NCBI GenBank assembly: GCA_964035795.1
Contig: OZ038321.1
Location: 17,921,209 to 17,985,208, forward strand
From: Pterobdella sp. o SKG-2022
Taxonomy: Eukaryota > Annelida > Clitellata > Hirudinida > Piscicolidae
Direction of reading: 5' to 3'
DNA length: 64,000 nt
Of this stretch, positions 25,077 through 36,344 are shown one piece after another. Within the stretch, counting starts at the first letter, position 1. Every line of letters starts with the position of its first letter. Below the pieces are notes generated by a model. It worked only from the letters and a program-made list of their open reading frames with translations, did not search any database and was not told where the DNA came from. The position numbers were made by a program, and so were the translations under genes.

Positions 25077-25470
25077 ACATATATTAATTGATAAGTTAAC
25101 CTTCATTTAAAACATATATTAATTGATAAGTTAACCTTCATTTAAAACATATATTAATTGATAAGTTAACCTTCATTTAAAACATATATTAATTGATAAG
25201 TTAACCTTCATTTAAAACATATATTAATTGATAAGTTAACCTTCATTTAAAACATATATTAATTGATAAGTTAACCTTCATTTAAAACATATATTAATTG
25301 ATAAGTTAACCTTCATTTAAAACATATATTAATTGATAAGTTAACCTTCATTTAAAACATATATTAATTGATAAGTTAACCTTCATTTAAAACATATAAT
25401 AATTGATAAGTTAACCTTCATTTAAAACATATATTAATTGATAAGTTAACCTTCATTTAAAACATATATT
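25077..25470. repeat. 35-bp tandem array, 11 copies
   Basis: Eleven head-to-tail units of 35 bp (starting ACATATATTAATTG, ending CCTTCATTTAAA), followed by nine bases of a twelfth. Units are almost identical. One near 25390 has AATAATTG instead of ATTAATTG. There are no unique spacers, so this is a minisatellite. Each unit contains the partly palindromic TTGATAAGTTAACC. Confidence 0.95.
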
Positions 25471-27014
25471 CTACTAAAGTTTTTTGTCATCAAAAACTTT
25501 GCACTTCAAGTTAAACTTCATCTTTGAAATTTTCCATTTTGACTTATAGTCATGAAAAATAGAAAAGAATGGTGATGTTATTTGAAGGTCTCCCAGTGAA
25601 ATAAAAAAACAATAAATACTTCAATATGATAAAAATTGATAATTCAAGTTTTCTTAAAACGCACTCAAAATTGGAAGCCTTCTTTGTCAAGTTTAAGAGC
25701 TTTGGAGACAAAAAGACAGCATAAATACGCTTCAAACTGAAGTAAAAATTTAGTTTGAAAATTGAAAAAAAACTCGAAGAATGAAAAAATCGTTAGCCTT
25801 AAAAAAATGATCAAGTAAAAGGTCATTGTGAAAAACTAAAAAGTAAAAAAAATAATTTCTTAAAAGAATTATTAGACAAAAGTATTTGATAAAAAATTGA
25901 AAGCTTTGTTGGCTGTTAAAATGATAAGATATATTTCAATCTCAGAAAATATTTCGAATTTGTAAAAATGTGTGTACAAATTAAACCAAAGATTTAATTG
26001 CATAAACGAACTCTAACTTCATTTGAAATCACGTGACTGAAAGACTGTTTCGAGACTTAGGGAATAATAAATGGATTTAAATGATAATAATAAAAATTGA
26101 TTTTATTTCACAATATAAATTTTTCACAATTAATTTTTTTTAATTTGATCTAAATTTAATTTAGTTTTGAAAGATTCTTGAAATAACAACTTTTTTTATG
26201 TTAAAAAAAATTTTATGTAATTATTATAATTTTTATTACAGAGCTTTTTATTCTGTACTTTTACGGGTTATATAATAAAATTTTTCGTTTATTCCGATGT
26301 TTCAATAATTTTTTCAGCTTGATTGCTTTTCAAAATATTTAAGCAATATCTCTAATCGAAATGAAATTCAAACTTTGAAATTAACGTTTAATCAACGTAT
26401 AACTATGAATCTCAACTTCTAGAAATATAATAAATGTTCAACACAAAGCACTAAGTTTAAATTTAATTAATTTTTGTTAGGCTCTTTTTAAGTCGACCTC
26501 ACATTATTAAGTGATGTATACAGAGGGAATGACTTAGCTAACTTGAATGGAAACGTAGGAATGTTTAAACATTTAACGCATAGTTGTGAAAAATAACAAA
26601 ATTTATATGTTTTCTCGACAGTTTGCAGATAAATTTATAATTTTTAGAAAGAAAAGTTTTTTGATCGGTTCACCCTTATATGACCTAATAAATCACTAGT
26701 GATTTACGATAAGATTAAACTTAAAGAGAACTTTGAATTTTTTTGCAAAAAATAATGTAAAGAGAAACTGTCTTGTTTTGAAGATTATGAAAAGCAAGAA
26801 ATATTTGAATTGAAAGATGCATCAAATGTCTTTGAAAAAATAAATTTATTGTATTCAATTAAGAAATATATAAGAACAAAAAAATAAATAAATTAATCAA
26901 AGGATTGATTATATAACCGTCTAACTCAAAGAAATCTATTAACTGAAAGACACGAAGCTTTTGGTAAGTCTGAAACACTTTATCAAATGAATTATACAAA
27001 ATAAAAAATTTTCA
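25471..27014. other. Intergenic A+T-rich stretch, no gene seen
   Basis: No coding exon, RNA gene or clear repeat recognised apart from a GACACGAAGCTTTTGG motif at about 26950 that belongs to the CACGAAGCTTTT element family. The short frame 25550-25735 (minus) is not supported. Confidence 0.5.
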
Positions 27015-27350
27015 TTATTTTTATTTCATTAATTCATTCGTAGGACACACAGTTTGCGAACTAGGTTTGCTGCAGAGGCGCTTGCGTAGTCGAAAGGACT
27101 ATGGCAGGAGATGCGGCGAGATAAATGCGTTTTTGAACGCTTGCGTAATTTTTTAATAAAAAAGTGAAAAACGCAGATTGAGTGGATGAAAATTTTATAA
27201 ATGAAAAATTTGTATAAACAAATGCGACTGAACGATAGAAAAAACAGACTGGTGCAGCCACAAACCTGAGTTTGAAGACTCATGAATGTCTGATAGAAAA
27301 AATTTCTCCAAATAAACCGGTTGATCGAAATAGAAGATATTAGCTATGAG
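27015..27350 (-). mobile_element. CR1-like LINE 3' end fragment
   Basis: This stretch is a second copy of the 3' end of the element at 2465-2800. Shared blocks include ATTAATTCATT, CACACAGTTTGC, AACTAGGTTTGCTGCAGA, ATGCGTTTTTGAACGCTTGC and the AAAAACGCA/TGAGTGGA run. It is much shorter and has no RT coding left. It is 5'-truncated, as is normal for LINE retrotransposition. Confidence 0.7.
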
Positions 27351-27539
27351 ACATTGAATTTTCAATTATATAAATGGAAATAAACTAAATAAATAAATTA
27401 TGAAAACCAAAAGAACAAATAAATAATAGAGAAAATGATTAAGAAAAAAGAAATAATTATTTTAATCTATTTAAAAGAACATTTTGTTAAAAAATTTCGC
27501 AAACCTTAAAACACTCTCCAAACATGAATTTCAGTGTTT

Positions 27540-29860
27540 TTGGCGCCGATCGAAGGTATCGAAGTTATAATGGTGTCTCGAATAGTCGATTTTTATACTT
27601 CAAAACTACATAATTCAGTTTAAAAGGTCATAATATTATTATTTAAAATAATTTCGCAATTTTTTTTCAAAGTTCGATAATTTAGTACAATAACATACAA
27701 GAACTACTTTTTTTGGAATGATTTGGGATTTTTTGCTTTTCATAGAAAAAAGATGAATTGTGAACATTAACAATTCCATCTTATGCAACAACAAAAATTA
27801 AAAAGATAAACACTTCATGGTTTTTTGGGGTAATAAAGGCTGGCATTACTTGGATAAAAACTTTATAAAAAATAAAGAAAAATATTATCATTTAATTAAT
27901 ATCAAAGAATTTAACAATGAAGAAAAAGATAAAAAATTTCTGGTTTCAATTGTGATGACGTGGAAGTCCCATTGAAGAAAAAAGACAATAAAGTTGTTCA
28001 AATTTTGTCTAAAATTAATATTTGATTGCTCAAAATATTTTATTTGAAGTTTCATCTATATATATTTTTTTGTTTATTATCACAGATTTAATTATTTTTA
28101 TACATTCATAAAATCAACTCAGTTTTCTAAATTTCATTTTTATAAGTATTATTATGGTTGCTTTTGTTTCAATAAACAAATCTTTTTTTTCATATAATTT
28201 TAGTTAACTGTTTTGTTTATTTAGTTATACTTGCATAATTTTTTTTTAAATTGTTATATCTAAGAAAACTTACATTAAATTGCATTCAAAGTTCATAATA
28301 CTCAGTGGTCTAGAAACTCCTGAAGTTAATGCCACTATAATCATACTCGTCATTGATTTGATTTGCTTTGATATGAAAAAAATTTCAAACTACAATGCAA
28401 ATTTTAAAAATTCAATCCATTTTATTGCATCAGTAGTATTTTTCAACTTAAAAATACATAAAGCTTTCAATTATTGTTTGAACTATTTAAACAAACAATG
28501 CATCCAATTGAAAAGCGAAGGTAGTTTTTTGAAGTTGTAGAGAATGAGTTGTTTTTCAGATAAAAAACTCGACACAAAATTATAAGAGATTCTGCATCTG
28601 TTGCTTCCATAAAGTAGATAATAAAATATGTACTAGTGTATTTTCGAATTTTTAATCATCAAAAACTAATAAAAGCTTAAATTTTTTATTGAGACGAAAA
28701 TTTTCGATATATTTTATTATCTACTTTATGGAAGCAACAAGTGTACATTTTCTCATAATTTTGTGTCGAGCTTTGTTATCTGAAAAGCAACAATTATTCT
28801 CTAAAACCTCAAAAATTCATCTCCACTTTTCAATTTAATAAAAAATTTAGCATTGTTATGTGTTTTTCATGACGCCCAGTTTGTGAGATTAATTATTCGC
28901 AAAAATTTAGTTTTTTTCAATTTTTTCAAAAGTTTTTAGAAAGTTATAAATTTTTCAAAATTTAAAAAAATATTTAAGTAGATGATGAAATGAAAATAGA
29001 AATTCACAAACATCATACCATATTGCCTTTTTCATTAGAAAAACTTGCCTTTGAATCAAATCAAATACGAGTATGACTATAGTGGCATTAGCTTCAGGAG
29101 TTTCTAGACCACTGAGTATTGTGAACTATGAATGCAAAACAATTAAATGCAATGTAAGTTTTCTTAAATATGACAATTGTAATAAGCATCATGCAAGTAT
29201 AACTAAATAAAATGAAATAGAAAACTAAGATTATATGGAAAAAAGGATCGTTGTTTGAAACAAAAGCAACCATAATAACACATATAAATGACATTTGGAA
29301 AACTGAGTTGATTTTATGAATGTATTATTCTTAATTAAATCTTTGATAAAAAAAGTGTAAATATACTTTGAATAAAAAAAATGTTGAGCTATCAAAAGTT
29401 AGTTTTAGACAAAATTCGAACAACTTCATAGTCTTCATCTTCTTTTTTAATGGCACTTTCATATCACCACAATAGAAATCAGAAAGGGATTATCTTTTTC
29501 TTCTATTGTAACATTTTCCAATGTTAATTAAAGGATAATATTATTTTCATCCAAGTAACGTCAGCATTTATTACCCGAAAAAAACTTTCAAGATTTTATC
29601 TTTGTATTGTTTTTTTTTGCATAGGATAAATTTCTTGATAATCACAATTCATCTTCTTTCTATGGTAAGCAAAAAATGCGAACTTATACTTCAGATGAAG
29701 TAGTTCTTATATGTTAATGTACTAAGTTCTGTAATTTCTAAATGAAACTGAGGATTTGATTTAAATAATTTTGACGTTTTCAACTAAATTTTTTAGTTAA
29801 AAACCGACTATTCGAGACGCCATTTAACTCCTACAGGCCACCTTCGATTGAAATGAAGCT
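27540..29860. repeat. 2.3-kb imperfect palindrome (large fold-back)
   Basis: Left arm about 27540-28650, right arm about 28690-29860. Matching blocks in correct inverted order: GTCTCGAATAGTCG (27582) with CGACTATTCGAGAC (29805); GGTAATAAAGGCTGGCATTA (27829) with the reverse of TCAGCATTTATTACCCG (29562); AATTTTGTCTAAAA (28000) with TTTTAGACAAAATT (29400); AGTGGTCTAGAAACTCCTGA (28303) with TCAGGAGTTTCTAGACCACT (29093); TGCTTCCATAAAGTAGATAA (28600) with TTATCTACTTTATGGAAGCA (28720). Divergence and small indels show it is not recent. Neither arm has a recognisable protein domain. The frame 28280-28540 lies wholly within the left arm. It could be a fold-back transposon or an inverted duplication. 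Confidence 0.85.
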
Positions 29861-31470
29861 TGAAAATGTTAAGGGCCACATAAAAGGATTAATCATGAAA
29901 TTGGAGTTTTTTCTTCTTTAGTTTTGAGTTTATTTCGAAACTATATTCCAATATAATTTTATAAGACTTGAATCAAAATTTACTCTTGTTAGAATAAAGA
30001 ATCAAGTTTCTCAAAAATTATCAAAGTTGCTTTTTTGAGTAAACTAATTCTAAACATCAGATGTTGAACGATGTAGTCATACGCGCCCTAAACAAAGCTG
30101 AATTCTTCAGACAGACCCACTATTCTTCCGTAGAAATCTGAAAAATGCATTAATTTGTACGCTACCTGCTCTGGCACATTTTCATCATCACACTTGGTAC
30201 AAGCAGTAGCCAATTCTGGCTGGGCTTGCCAACAAGATGAAAGAAGGAAAATACCTAACTAACGAAGTCTTGCTTTTTGTCCCACTAACGGTAGAATTAG
30301 TATTAAATAACATTACTATGGCAATATTCAAATGAAAACACTTTTTGGAGTTTATTTTATTCCACGAAGCTTTGATGATGTAATTTCAATTTAGGAAAAG
30401 CTTCGTATTATTAAGTTAATAAAAGTTTTTGATTTGAATCGTTTTCGTATCAGGGTAATTTAGTCATTTTTAATTTCCTTTTTTATTCTTATATGTAATC
30501 TCATAATTTTCACATTTCAAGTATTTATAAAAATTGAAATGAACTGTTAGAAAAATTTTGCGAATTAGTTGTCTTTTTTTTTAAATGAAGCAATCTCGAG
30601 AATCAAAATTTCAAACTTTTTTAAAACCTTATATAAAACTTAATTTTATCTTTAATTATTTATAGCTAAAAGTGAGGACAACAAACACAAAGTATTTATT
30701 AAATGACACGAAGCTTTTCGTACGGCTAGCTTAGATTATCAAGTGATCATAGCTACTTTTAAATATATTTGATAAATAATAATACCCAAACTAATCTAAA
30801 GAAAATAAAAAATTATTGAAATTAAAGACATCCACGCAACTCAATCTTATATTATCAACTAATTCTTGTGTACATCACTCGATAATTAAAGCTTCGTTAC
30901 GTTTGATTTATCCAAAGCATCCTTTATTGTTATCTAATGATTAGGCTTCAAAATCATAACAACGTTAGCACCTTTCATATTTTTGTTTTTCAAGTCACGA
31001 AACAGTGGTCTTATCAGTCTGTCTTGATTAGTTTCATCACAGTAACACTTTCAGCGCTTCAAAAATTTAAAACTAATTGTCTTAAAGTCAAAGGTGAATA
31101 TATTATCTATGTATATTTAATTTCAATAAATTAAAGTTAAAAGATTCGATGTTCGAGTGTTTGCATATATGTATTTGCACTCTGCAAACATTTTTAGTTA
31201 CCCAGTTTAAAATAGAGTTGGCGCCAACTAAAACGCAAATTCGTAAAGCGATTCATATTCTAGAGGTCAAACTTTATTGGTTAATATCACATTAAGATTA
31301 GCCTCAAATATTGAAATCATTATCTAAAATTTTTCATTTCTAACTTATTTTATGTATTAGTAATGTATACAATCATCTTTAATGTTCTTTCCTTTATTTT
31401 ATCAAAGTTAGACATTTTTTATATAAGAACAATACATTAATTTAATTCATTTCTAATTATTAATCAAATT
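29861..31470. other. Intergenic stretch with element remnants
   Basis: Contains the MITE end at 30332-30395 (CAAATGAAAACAC, GGAGTTTATTTTATTCCACG, AAGCTTTG) and an AACACAAAGTATTTATTAA..CACGAAGCTTTTCGTA end at 30688-30725, whose inverted partner is TTAAAGCTTCGTTACG near 30888. A weak chemosensory-protein-like peptide on the minus strand (30095-30235) is described under findings. No gene is supported. Confidence 0.5.
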
Positions 31471-31715
31471 TTTGAAAATTTTTTTACGTCGATTTATGGA
31501 GGAATTTTAGTAAATTTATTGAGCAGAATAAACAGCTATAATTTTCGATAATTTTATCCTTATCATAAAACATCAGCGAAAAAAAATTTATTTAGTAACT
31601 TTTTTTCGCTTATGTTTTATAATAAGGATAAACTTATCGAAAATTATAGCTGTTTATTCTGCTCAATAAATTTACTAAAATTCCTCCATAAATCGACGTA
31701 AAAAAATTTTCAAAT
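31471..31715. mobile_element. 245-bp hairpin element
   Basis: Two arms of about 115 bp pair almost perfectly around a short loop near 31595-31600. The left arm reads TTTTTTTACGTCGATTTATG, GAGGAATTTTAGTAAATTTA, TTGAGCAGAATAAACAG, CTATAATTTTCGATAA and CTTATCATAAAACATCAGCG. The right arm repeats these blocks inverted. Single-arm or degraded copies occur at about 5.04, 10.7, 50.59, 55.83 and 61.9 kb, so this is a dispersed non-autonomous family. No coding capacity. Confidence 0.85.
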
Positions 31716-32157
31716 ATTATTTATAAGTAAATTTAAGATGTCTCTAAGATATTAATCAAATTTTCATGTCATTTATTTCTCTGGTAAATTTTTTGTAACG
31801 TTGTCGTTATAGATGGTCATTAAATTTATCGCTGATATATTTTCAACTTTTTATAGGCTTTAATCAGTTTCATTACTTTATTTCAATAAAAATGAATTAA
31901 GTAATTTTTGATAAACCTTTTGATATAAAATTGTTAGATTTTTTCAGTTTTATTTAAATTTGCTTTTGTTCACGAAGAATTACTTCTTTTCTCCTCGCAG
32001 GTAAGTAAATAAACTGTTCATTTCAAATATTGTAACTATTTGTTTATTTATGAATATTTTTGGCTTATAAAATAGCTATTTAAAAGAAAAAGAGAGGTTT
32101 GGTATATACATATTCTAATTAAATGTCCATTTGTACGTTAAAATTTCGAATTTTTTT

Positions 32158-32224
32158 GTGGTTTAACTTCATGTTCTTCGGTTCGTCTGCTCTAAGTGCA
32201 GGGGTTCAAAACCCGTTTCTGGCA
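32158..32224 (+). tRNA. tRNA-like 3' half, probably pseudogene or SINE piece
   Basis: GTGGTTTAA resembles a D-loop. CTGC and GCAG could form a long variable arm, and GGGGTTCAAAACCC resembles the T-arm with a B-box, followed by a Leu-like 3' end TTCTGGCA and, shortly after, a T run (TAGTTTTTT). The T stem has one mismatch and I cannot fold an acceptor or anticodon stem, so a functional tRNA is not supported. Confidence 0.2.
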
Positions 32225-32990
32225 CTTTTATAGTTTTTTAACCTTTTTAGTGTAAAATTCTTTTATAATAATTTATTTTTCAATATTAGGTATAAATCAT
32301 TATCATTAGTCATTTTAAAGAGGATGGAAGGATTGAACATCCGTAAATAAGCAACAATAAAATTTATAAGGAAATAAACTTAAGCATTTAAAATTCAATT
32401 ATGTATATAGTGTTTGGTTCGGAACGTTACCAAAGATCACTCTTTATTATGCTTTTTATTTTATTTGTTTATTTATTTTTTAGTATATTTAGTCTTAGTT
32501 AATTATTTATGTTTAACTTTTCCAGTTATTATTTTCTTTTAGTCAATTGATTACTATTAGTAGTTATATACTATTTATTTTTTTTTTTCAAATCTTTTTT
32601 CAACCTTAATAGCTTGTTAATTTTTGTATTTCACTATGATTATCTTCTAGTTTTATAATACATTTTATTTATTTCTAATCTTCTGTTTTGTAAAACTTTA
32701 ATATTATCCTATTTATTGTTTTCTTTGTCATCAGTACTATATATTTCTGCCTCTGCGTCTGCGGAAATTCTACGGCAAGCAGTTCATCTCTATCTAAGGA
32801 GTAAACTTCAAATCCTGCTTTTTCTACATGGGAAGCATTAGTTTCTTTTTGGCATATATCAAAATACCGATGTTATGGTGATGGAAACATTCTTTGCTAC
32901 AACTGTAGGCAATCTTGCTCGAGTTAGAAAGTAACATGTGAATTTTTAGAGAAGTTGCGACCCTAAATCTCATCCAGCAAAGAAAAACTC
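32225..32990. other. A+T-rich DNA before an RTE LINE
   Basis: No gene seen. The last 250 bases (from about 32745) become less A+T-rich and may be the 5' untranslated region of the LINE that follows. I could not find a target-site duplication to fix its start. Confidence 0.4.
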
Positions 32991-35735
32991 TATGACTAAA
33001 AAAAAATATACCCCCATACCACATCGCTCGTCGCGCGGGTGAACAAGGAGCGCGTCCTCCAACGAATCATCAGGTTGGAATCGAAAAATGTGCTACTGGT
33101 GAAAAGCTTTTACCACAAACTAAAAAAAAAAAATCTTTATTGAATTGTAGATTAGCAAAAAATATAGCAACAATAAACATTAGATCTTTAAGAAATAATC
33201 ACAAAATATATGAATTAACATACTTATCTAGTAAATACAATATAGATATAACCTGTATACAAGGACACAAGTTATATCATCCAGAAGAATCAATAAGATA
33301 CTGCAATACTGGAAACGGTTGGACACTCGTTACAAGCCCTGCAGAAAAAGCAACAAACAACGCTACCATTAGAGGAGTTGGTATGTTTATAATGCTTACC
33401 AGTCTCTAGGGAAAGTTAAATCAATTAGCCCACGAATCATGGTCGCGACCTTTAATGGAAACCCAAAAACAACAGTGATATGCTACAGTCCTGCAAATTG
33501 CTCTGACGAATTAGAAATACAAAACTTTTACCATCAATTGACAGATTCAATCAAAAACATTCCCAAACATAATGTGCTAATTATAGGAGGTGATATGAAC
33601 GCTCAAATTGACAATAATAAATGTGTAGGCAACAGCTACCATAATTATACAAACAGAAATGGTGAGTATTTGTTAGATCTAACAATCAACTGTGGTCTAG
33701 TCAATATTTCCACAAAGTTTCAGAAAAATAAAGAAAAATTATGGACTTTCACTTATCCAAACGGAACCAGAAGTCAACTTGATTATATCCTTATAAACAG
33801 AAAATGGAAAAATAGTGCTATTGACTTTCGCTCGTTCAGCACATACTCACCACTTGAATCAGATCACAGGATATGTACAGCAAAGATCAGATTGTCTCTG
33901 AGATCAAATATCTCAAAAAGCAAAAAAACAATGAGTCATGATTGGTCAAAATTATTAAATGATAAAAATATAAAAAATAGCTATGCTGTAGAAATCAGAA
34001 ACCGATTTGAACAACTAAAAAACCTTAATCCTGATAACTTTTCAAAAAACGATATTTATGGAAATATAATAAAAGCTCACGCTGAAGCTGCTGAAAAATA
34101 TGTCCCAAAAAAAATCAAACCAAAAAGAGATTTGCCATGGGAAAACGATGTGGTTTGCAAAAAGCGAAATGAGCTGAACGAAGCTTTCAAAAGCTTCTCG
34201 GACAATCACCGGAGTTCAACCCGTACCAAAGGTATTCGATACTCTCCCAATTAAAACTGGTGAATTTACTGCAATCGAGCTTCAAGCTTCCATAAAGTCT
34301 TTTCCAAATAACAAAGCTACTGCCTTTGATAATATACCAATAGAAACATGGAAAACAGGCTGTATGAACAAAGAACTATTAAATGTATGTAACAAAACAT
34401 ATCTTGGCGACGCACCAAACGACTGGCTACAAGCTAAAATTTTACCTGTTCCAAAAAAGGGAGACTTGAGTATAGCCAATAATTATCGAGAAATAAATCT
34501 ATCTTCGTCAGCACTCAAAATATACAATAAAATGTTGCTCAATAGAATTCGTCCAATTTTAGACGAAAAGTTGAGAACAAACCAAAATGGCTTCAGACAT
34601 GGTCGATTCACTCTTGCTCAAATCCTCACGCTGAGAAGAATAACCGAAGGAGTCAAATCAAAAACACTACCGGCAGTTATGATTTTTGTGGATTTCTATA
34701 AAGCTTTCGATTCAATTCGTAGAGGAAAATTAATGGAAATATTAAAAGCATATGGCATTCCTCTTGAAACTGTAAACGCCATTTCACTTCTATATAAAAA
34801 CACTACTGCTAAAGTTATCTCCCCAAATGGTGATACAAGTTTTTTTCTAATTCATGCAGGAGTTTTGCAAGGAGATACACTAGCACCCTACCTGTTCATA
34901 ATAGCAGTAGATTATGCAATAAAGACAGCAATCTCTAATTCAGATGATTGTGGCTTTACTCTTGAAAAAGCTAAAAGTAGGAGACATCCAGCACTATGTG
35001 TAACAGACATAGACTACGCAGATGATATTGCCCTACTTTCAGACTCTGTGGATAAAGCTGAAAAACTGTTGCATAATGTATAAATGGCAACCAAACTAAT
35101 AGGTCTTCACATTAATGAGAAAAAAACACGATATATGACATTTAACCAAAATCCTTCAAATCTAACCCCAATAAACAAAATATGCGTAAACCCACAAACG
35201 ATTTTCTCCATCTAGGATCCTGGATATATTCCAACGAGAAAGACGTTGACGTAAGAATCTGTAAAGCTTGGGTTGCTCTACAAAAACTAAATACTATCTG
35301 GAATTCAAATCTGCCAAAAAACTTGAAATTATCATTTTTCCATACTACAGTGAGCTCTCTGCTACTCTATGGATCTGGATGTACCTGGACATTGACCAAA
35401 AAGTTAGAAACAAAGTTAGAAACAAAAATGGCAGCAACGTATATGCAATAATGTACTATACGACAACTTACCAAAGATAACCAATACAATTGCAACACAG
35501 AGAGTGAGTTTAGCAGGAAATTGCTTTCGCAGTAAAGAAGTTATACACAAATTGATACTATGGGAACCAAAATGTGGTAAAAATACTAGAAGAAGACCAG
35601 CTCAAAATTTTATCAACTAACTAACTGATGATACAAATCTTGATAAAGAAGATTTAGAAACAGCTATGAGCGATAGGGAGTATTGAAAGAACAAAGTCAT
35701 AGAAGTTCGACTGCGGTCGACATGGTGATGATGAT
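32990..35735 (+). mobile_element. RTE-type LINE, defective copy
   Basis: APE-type endonuclease in two frames: 33140-33409 (ATINIRSLRN, DITCIQGHKL) and 33439-34254 (IIGGDMNAQID, SQLDYILINRKW, ESDHRICTAKI). Reverse transcriptase in 34232-35083: VPKKGDLSIANNYREINL, NGFRHGRFTLAQI, motif A VDFYKAFDSI, GVLQGDTLAP, and an intact YADD (DIDYADDIALL). C-terminal frame 35182-35451 has FLHLGSWI, LLYGSGCTWTL. An in-frame TAA ends the RT frame at 35083. An internal deletion joins the endonuclease linker to the RT start near 34232. The 3' end has REY-KNKVIEVRL followed by a GATGATGATGAT tail, as usual for RTE. The copy cannot make a full ORF. Confidence 0.88.
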
Positions 35736-36344
35736 GATATTTGTGTGAAAGTATTCTTTCAGAATCTCATCTTGCTTCTCAGTCACATTTCCGTTTTAAT
35801 ATCATTTCTCTTCATTTATTATTGGTTTTGCTATGTTCACTACTTCTCATTTTTTTTATTTGTCTCATGAATATCTTTCAAACTAAAATCATAAGTTTTC
35901 TCAGCGGTAATGAAAGAAAATAAAAACGTCTAATGCACCACTACCAACCATCATAAGATAAAATTAAACCGAAATTTTTTAATTTTATATAAAATGATGA
36001 TGATGTTCAAATTGGATAGATTTGTTGTTTTGTAACTTTTGAGATTATGATTTTCGATTGAAAACTTCAGTCCGAAAATTAATAGCAAAAGTGTTTTTGT
36101 ATGAATATTTTTTTTTATTCAATTTAAAAATTTTATGTTGTTGTCAATAAGTTTTTTGTTAAAATTGTGCAAAAAATTATTTTTGAATTTAAGCTACGAC
36201 AAGTTAAGCGCTAAAACTTATTTTTTAAATACTTTAAACTAAAGAAATAAACGTTCGAGTATCTTGAGATGTGTAGTCAATTTAGTTAATGAAAAAAATA
36301 ATCGACAAATAAAAAAATTTTTGTTTCTATAGTCGTTTTTAAAG
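35736..36344. other. Upstream region of the NEURL2-like gene
   Basis: A+T-rich, no coding exon recognised. The promoter and 5' UTR of the following gene should lie here. The 60-residue frame at 35741-35923 is low-complexity and unsupported. Confidence 0.45.

Noticed and set aside
25077..25470. CRISPR-like regular direct repeats
   Set aside because: Units are contiguous with no unique spacers, and the genome is animal. It is a minisatellite.
28280..28540. 86-aa + strand frame and its 66-aa inverted partner at 29094-29294
   Set aside because: Both lie in the arms of the large palindrome. The inverted copy does not keep the frame, so coding is not supported.
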